7,618 bases of DNA from contig DQVZ01000060.1 of NCBI GenBank assembly GCA_015661465.1, forward strand, positions 1-7,618, given 5' to 3'. Positions 4,881 to 7,618 of the stretch are shown here, in pieces. Made by a program: the position numbers and the translations under genes. Origin of the DNA: Aquifex aeolicus. Lineage in GTDB: Bacteria; Aquificota; Aquificia; Aquificales; Aquificaceae. How positions within the stretch are numbered: the first letter of the stretch is position 1; every line of letters begins with the position of its first letter. The notes under the pieces are model-generated. The model made no database searches and was not told where the DNA came from. It saw only the letters and a program-made list of their open reading frames with translations.

Positions 4881-6026
4881 ATGAAAATAACTCTAAGTGT
4901 TATCAAAGCAGACATAGGTGGATACGTAGGGCACTCTTCCACTCATCCCGAAGTTGTAAATACTGTAAAAGAGTATGTAGAGAAAGAAGTTGAAAAAGGA
5001 AACCTCATAGATTCCGACATTCTTACCTGCGGTGACGATATTGCAATAGTCATGACCCATACCCACGGTGTAGACTCTGAGCTAGTTCATAAGATTGCTT
5101 GGGAAGCTTTCGAAAGGGGAACAGAAGTAGCAAAGAAGCTAAAACTTTACGGAGCGGGTCAGGATTTACTCACCGATACCTTCAGCGGTAATGTAAAGGG
5201 TCTTGGACCCGGTGTTGCAGAAATGGAATTCGAAGAAAGACCTTCGGAGCCGGTAATCGTTTTCTTTGCTGATAAAACATCTCCCAGTGCATGGAACTTA
5301 CCCCTTTACGAGATGTTTGCGGATCCTATGAATACGGCGGGACTCGTAATAGACCCCAAAATGCACGAGGGATTTACTTTCGAGGTTCTTGACGTTTATA
5401 CCGGAAAAGCGGTAAAGCTGAGTACTCCTTCCGAACTGTATGACCTTCTGGCTCTTATAGGTTCTGTAGGAAAGTACGTAGTCAAGAACGTTTATAGAAA
5501 CTACGATGGGGAAATTGCAGCTACCGCATCAACTCAGAGACTTTCCTTGATTGCAGGTCAATACGTAGGAAAGGATGACCCTGTTTTAATAGTAAGGTCT
5601 CAAAGTGGTTTCCCAGCTGTGGGAGAAATTCTCGAACCTTTCGCAAGACCTTGGATAGTGGAAGGATGGATGAGGGGTTCCCATAATGGACCTTTAATGC
5701 CCGTTTCCTTTGAGGATGCAAGACCATCGAGGTTTGATGGACCTCCCAGGGTAATAGGTGCAGGATACCAGATTGCCGAAGGAAAGTTAATAGGTCCTAA
5801 CGACATGTTTAAAGACCCTGCCTTTGACAAGGCAAGACAGGTAGCCCAAGAGATAGCAGATACCCTCAGAAGACAGGGAATATTCGAACCCCATAGACTT
5901 CCCGCAGAAGAAATGGAATACACAACTTTACCGAAAGTTCTTAAAAAGCTCGAAAACAGATTCTATGACACAGAAGTTGAAAGATTATCTGATGAACAAA
6001 AAATAGAAAAAGAAGATATGGATTAA
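4881..6026 (+). CDS. fbp: fructose-1,6-bisphosphate aldolase/phosphatase (archaeal type, FBPase class V)
   Basis: A bifunctional gluconeogenic enzyme that condenses dihydroxyacetone phosphate and glyceraldehyde-3-phosphate to fructose-1,6-bisphosphate, then dephosphorylates it to fructose-6-phosphate in the same active site. The 381 residues fit the family. Putative magnesium ligands are D11 (IKADIGG), H18 (GHSS), D52 and D53 (CGDD), Q94 (GAGQD) and D131 (FFADK). Y228, K231 and D232 in GQYVGKDDP match the Tyr/Lys/Asp set of the archaeal enzyme, where the lysine forms the Schiff base; this mapping is from memory. Other conserved blocks are DTFSGNVKGLGPGVAE (99-114), SPSAWNLPLYEMFADPMNTAG (134-154) and QSGFPAVGEILEPFARPW (241-258). 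The family occurs in archaea and deep-branching, often autotrophic bacteria. The ATG is preferred over the GTG one codon earlier because of Shine-Dalgarno spacing. The hypothetical gene ends 13 nt upstream. Confidence 0.95.
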   Translation: MKITLSVIKADIGGYVGHSSTHPEVVNTVKEYVEKEVEKGNLIDSDILTCGDDIAIVMTHTHGVDSELVHKIAWEAFERGTEVAKKLKLYGAGQDLLTDTFSGNVKGLGPGVAEMEFEERPSEPVIVFFADKTSPSAWNLPLYEMFADPMNTAGLVIDPKMHEGFTFEVLDVYTGKAVKLSTPSELYDLLALIGSVGKYVVKNVYRNYDGEIAATASTQRLSLIAGQYVGKDDPVLIVRSQSGFPAVGEILEPFARPWIVEGWMRGSHNGPLMPVSFEDARPSRFDGPPRVIGAGYQIAEGKLIGPNDMFKDPAFDKARQVAQEIADTLRRQGIFEPHRLPAEEMEYTTLPKVLKKLENRFYDTEVERLSDEQKIEKEDMD

Positions 6027-6032
6027 TAAGCT

Positions 6033-7520
6033 TTGTCCCGCCTTTTCCGCGGTTCGTTTCTATTTTCCTTAGGAATCCTTTTCAGCAGAGTTTTAGGTTA
6101 TCTGAGGGATGCAGTAATAGCCTATTACTTCGGAGCTTCACATATATCGGATGCTTTCTTTATAGCCTTTAGAATTCCCAACACCTTCAGACGTATATTT
6201 GGGGAGGGAGGCTTTAACGCTGTATTTATGCCCTTCTACGGAGAAGCTTTAAAAGGAAATAGAGATAGGGAGTTCCTTTCAAAAATCTTCGGACTTTTGT
6301 TAGCTATTTCCTTTGTTATAACTTTCATAGGCATCTCCCTTTCCCCTTTTATAATTTCCCTTCTTGCTCCGGGCATCAAGGAAAAGGAAACCTTCCAGTA
6401 TGCCGCAGATTTTTTGAGGTTTACATTTACATATTTGATTTTTGTGAGCTTATACGCCTTTAGTATGGCTATTTTGCTGGTAAAGGGTCATTTTTTTATT
6501 CCTTCCGTTTCTCAGGCTATGTTTAATCTCCTATTTATACTTTCATTGGTATTTTTTTCCGGGATATTCGGAGCTTATGTTTTGGTTCTTGGTGTAATTC
6601 TCGGCGGAATTTTCCAAATAATACCTACATTCGCTTTACTTTTAAGGGAAAAGCTCTTCATTAAGCCAAAAATTGTTATTGACAAAGAAATAAAAATTTT
6701 CCTTAAAAAGTTCCTCTTAACTGTAGGAAGCTTTTCGGCAAATCAGATTTCCCTGCTGGTTGATACCTTTCTCGCTTCTTTTCTCAAGGTAGGAAGTATT
6801 TCCTACCTTTACTACGCAAGTAGAATTTACCTGCTACCTATAAGCCTTTTCTCAATAAGTGTAAGCAATACGCTTATTGCTATAATTTCTTCCGGGGAAG
6901 ATAAAATGGAAAACATAAATACAGCACTGAAAATAATTTTTCTATTCAGTATTCCTGCCTCTGTAGGATTGTTTCTATTAGCAGAAGATATAGTAAATGT
7001 GCTGTATTTTAGGGGGGATTTTACAAGAGAGGATGCTTACTATACTTCTAAGCTTCTTTCCCTTTATTCCCTTACAATACCGATCTATTCTTTGCAGCAT
7101 TTATTTAAATCGGTATCTTATTCTGAAAAGAATGTAGAAATTCCGGTAAGGGCAACTTTTTTAGGAGTTTTTGTAGAAGGAACACTGGGATTTACCTTGA
7201 TATTTATTTTAGGTATGGGTGTTTTCAGTTTTCCCATATCGGCACTCTTTGCCTCCCTTATCGCTTTACTTTACCTTTATTTAAAACTTCAAAAAAAGCC
7301 CTCTCTTGACTTTAAAAATTTATTCAAGGTTTCATTTGCTTCAATTATTATGGGTGTAACTATTTTTCTCCTAAAGAAGTTTATACATTCCTCCCTTTTG
7401 CTCATAGTTTCTATACCGTTATTTATGTTGATCTATTTCACCAGTTTACTATTACTAAAAGAGGAGATTACCAGTAAGTTATTAAGCTATGGGCTTTTTG
7501 GAAGAAATAAGAATTCTTAA
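6033..7520 (+). CDS. murJ: MurJ (MviN), lipid II flippase
   Basis: An inner-membrane MOP-superfamily transporter that flips the peptidoglycan precursor lipid II to the outer leaflet. The 495 residues contain about 14 hydrophobic segments, the MurJ number. The N-terminal signature is clear: FSRVLGYLRDAVIAYYFGASHISDAFFIAFRIPNTFRRIFGEGGFNAVF (from residue 17 on). It supplies R19, R25, D40 and R53/R54, equivalents of the cavity residues essential in E. coli. YYASR (260-264) carries the R270 equivalent, and LYFRGDFT (324-331) is the usual segment after helix 9. The start is TTG at 6033, because an in-frame TAA at 6027-6029 blocks anything earlier and the N-terminus then matches homologues. No Shine-Dalgarno is seen and the previous stop is 6 nt upstream, so translation is probably coupled. 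The 3' end overlaps the next gene by 32 nt. Confidence 0.95.
   Translation: MSRLFRGSFLFSLGILFSRVLGYLRDAVIAYYFGASHISDAFFIAFRIPNTFRRIFGEGGFNAVFMPFYGEALKGNRDREFLSKIFGLLLAISFVITFIGISLSPFIISLLAPGIKEKETFQYAADFLRFTFTYLIFVSLYAFSMAILLVKGHFFIPSVSQAMFNLLFILSLVFFSGIFGAYVLVLGVILGGIFQIIPTFALLLREKLFIKPKIVIDKEIKIFLKKFLLTVGSFSANQISLLVDTFLASFLKVGSISYLYYASRIYLLPISLFSISVSNTLIAIISSGEDKMENINTALKIIFLFSIPASVGLFLLAEDIVNVLYFRGDFTREDAYYTSKLLSLYSLTIPIYSLQHLFKSVSYSEKNVEIPVRATFLGVFVEGTLGFTLIFILGMGVFSFPISALFASLIALLYLYLKLQKKPSLDFKNLFKVSFASIIMGVTIFLLKKFIHSSLLLIVSIPLFMLIYFTSLLLLKEEITSKLLSYGLFGRNKNS
6786..6809. repeat. perfect 10-bp inverted repeat inside murJ
   Basis: AAGGTAGGAA (6786-6795) and TTCCTACCTT (6800-6809) are exact reverse complements with a GTAT loop, making a compact stable hairpin in the mRNA. 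It falls in codons 252-259, between two membrane segments and just before the YYASR motif. Only a short T-run (6808-6810) follows, so it is not a normal terminator. Confidence 0.75.
6853..6879. repeat. 9-bp inverted repeat (one G-U pair) inside murJ
   Basis: CAATAAGTG (6853-6861) pairs with CGCTTATTG (6871-6879) across a 9-nt loop, with one G-U wobble. It lies 43 nt after the 10-bp hairpin in the same gene (codons 274-283). A perfect TATAAT follows at 6881-6886, without a recognisable -35. Chance in AT-rich coding sequence is quite possible. Confidence 0.5.
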
Positions 7521-7618
7521 AGAAAGGGAAGTAAATCGTTCGCCTGAGTATATAAAGGAACTGGAAAAAATGATAGAGGGAAGGAAAGAATTTTATAACT
7601 TTGAGAATACTCTCATGA
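7489..7618 (+). CDS. trpC: 5' part of a probable indole-3-glycerol-phosphate synthase (TrpC)
   Basis: The first 43 codons of a gene that runs off the window, open to the last base. It begins MGFLEEIRILKEREVNR and continues with a charged helical stretch ending RKEFYNFENTLM (33-43). TrpC proteins start with a xFLxxIxxxKxxEV helix and reach a short (R/x)DFxxAL-like segment before the first beta strand (IAEIKKASPSKG), so the fit is good, but the catalytic barrel lies outside. If correct, it closes the indole ring in tryptophan synthesis, in the cytosol. The ATG lies within the end of murJ, overlapping it by 32 nt in another frame. The nearest purine-rich site (GAGGAG, 7461-7466) is about 22 nt away, so initiation probably depends on translation of murJ. 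Confidence 0.65.
   Translation, partial: MGFLEEIRILKEREVNRSPEYIKELEKMIEGRKEFYNFENTLM

Noticed and set aside
5819..5834. 6-bp hairpin TGCCTT/AAGGCA inside the FBP aldolase/phosphatase gene
   Set aside because: Too short to stand out from chance; no T-run follows and the reading frame continues.
5600..5923. Open frame of 107 codons on the minus strand
   Set aside because: It is wholly antisense to the highly conserved FBP aldolase/phosphatase and shows no protein-family features.
1..7618. A defence island, CRISPR array, mobile element or novel multi-gene system
   Set aside because: No repeats with spacers, transposase, integrase, restriction or effector motifs are visible; nearly all genes are recognisable core functions.

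Overview
The window reads as a compact stretch of a thermophilic, chemolithoautotrophic bacterial chromosome, most likely Aquificota and close to Aquifex. That placement is an inference from four things: an archaeal-type bifunctional fructose-1,6-bisphosphate aldolase/phosphatase, Glu/Lys-rich proteins, heavy use of AGA/AGG/ATA codons, and very tight gene packing with overlaps and few intergenic bases. No database was consulted. I see no tRNA, rRNA, CRISPR array, insertion sequence or phage gene.

Left part (1-2667). A gene fragment starts at 45 and runs leftward off the window behind a consensus Shine-Dalgarno. It is divergent from mazG (89-862), a full two-domain nucleoside triphosphate pyrophosphohydrolase. 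mazG converges on, and overlaps by 27 bp, a leftward pair: an extended-SDR epimerase of the HldD (ADP-heptose epimerase) type (2667-1735) and an ArsA/Get3-family ATPase (1738-836). These two are joined by a 4-bp ATGA overlap and so are probably translationally coupled.

Right part (2722-7618). Six rightward genes probably form one transcription unit. They are a very short DUF454/YbaN-like membrane protein, a NifA-like sigma-54 activator (GAF, AAA+, Fis-type HTH), an unrecognised 127-residue basic protein with a long charged helix, fructose-1,6-bisphosphate aldolase/phosphatase, the lipid II flippase MurJ (TTG start), and the beginning of a gene that looks like trpC. Gaps are 8, 44, 13 and 6 nt, followed by a 32-nt overlap. 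The group mixes regulation, gluconeogenesis, peptidoglycan synthesis and tryptophan synthesis, which is typical of scrambled Aquifex-type operons and does not imply one pathway.

The window is mostly ordinary core genome. The points worth a second look are the sigma-54 activator beside the gluconeogenic enzyme with an unknown gene between them, the ArsA-like ATPase without the Get3 zinc motif, the half-length DUF454 protein, two perfect 10-bp inverted repeats buried in coding sequence (in the arsA-like gene and murJ), and several genes with no visible ribosome binding site directly behind divergent promoters.
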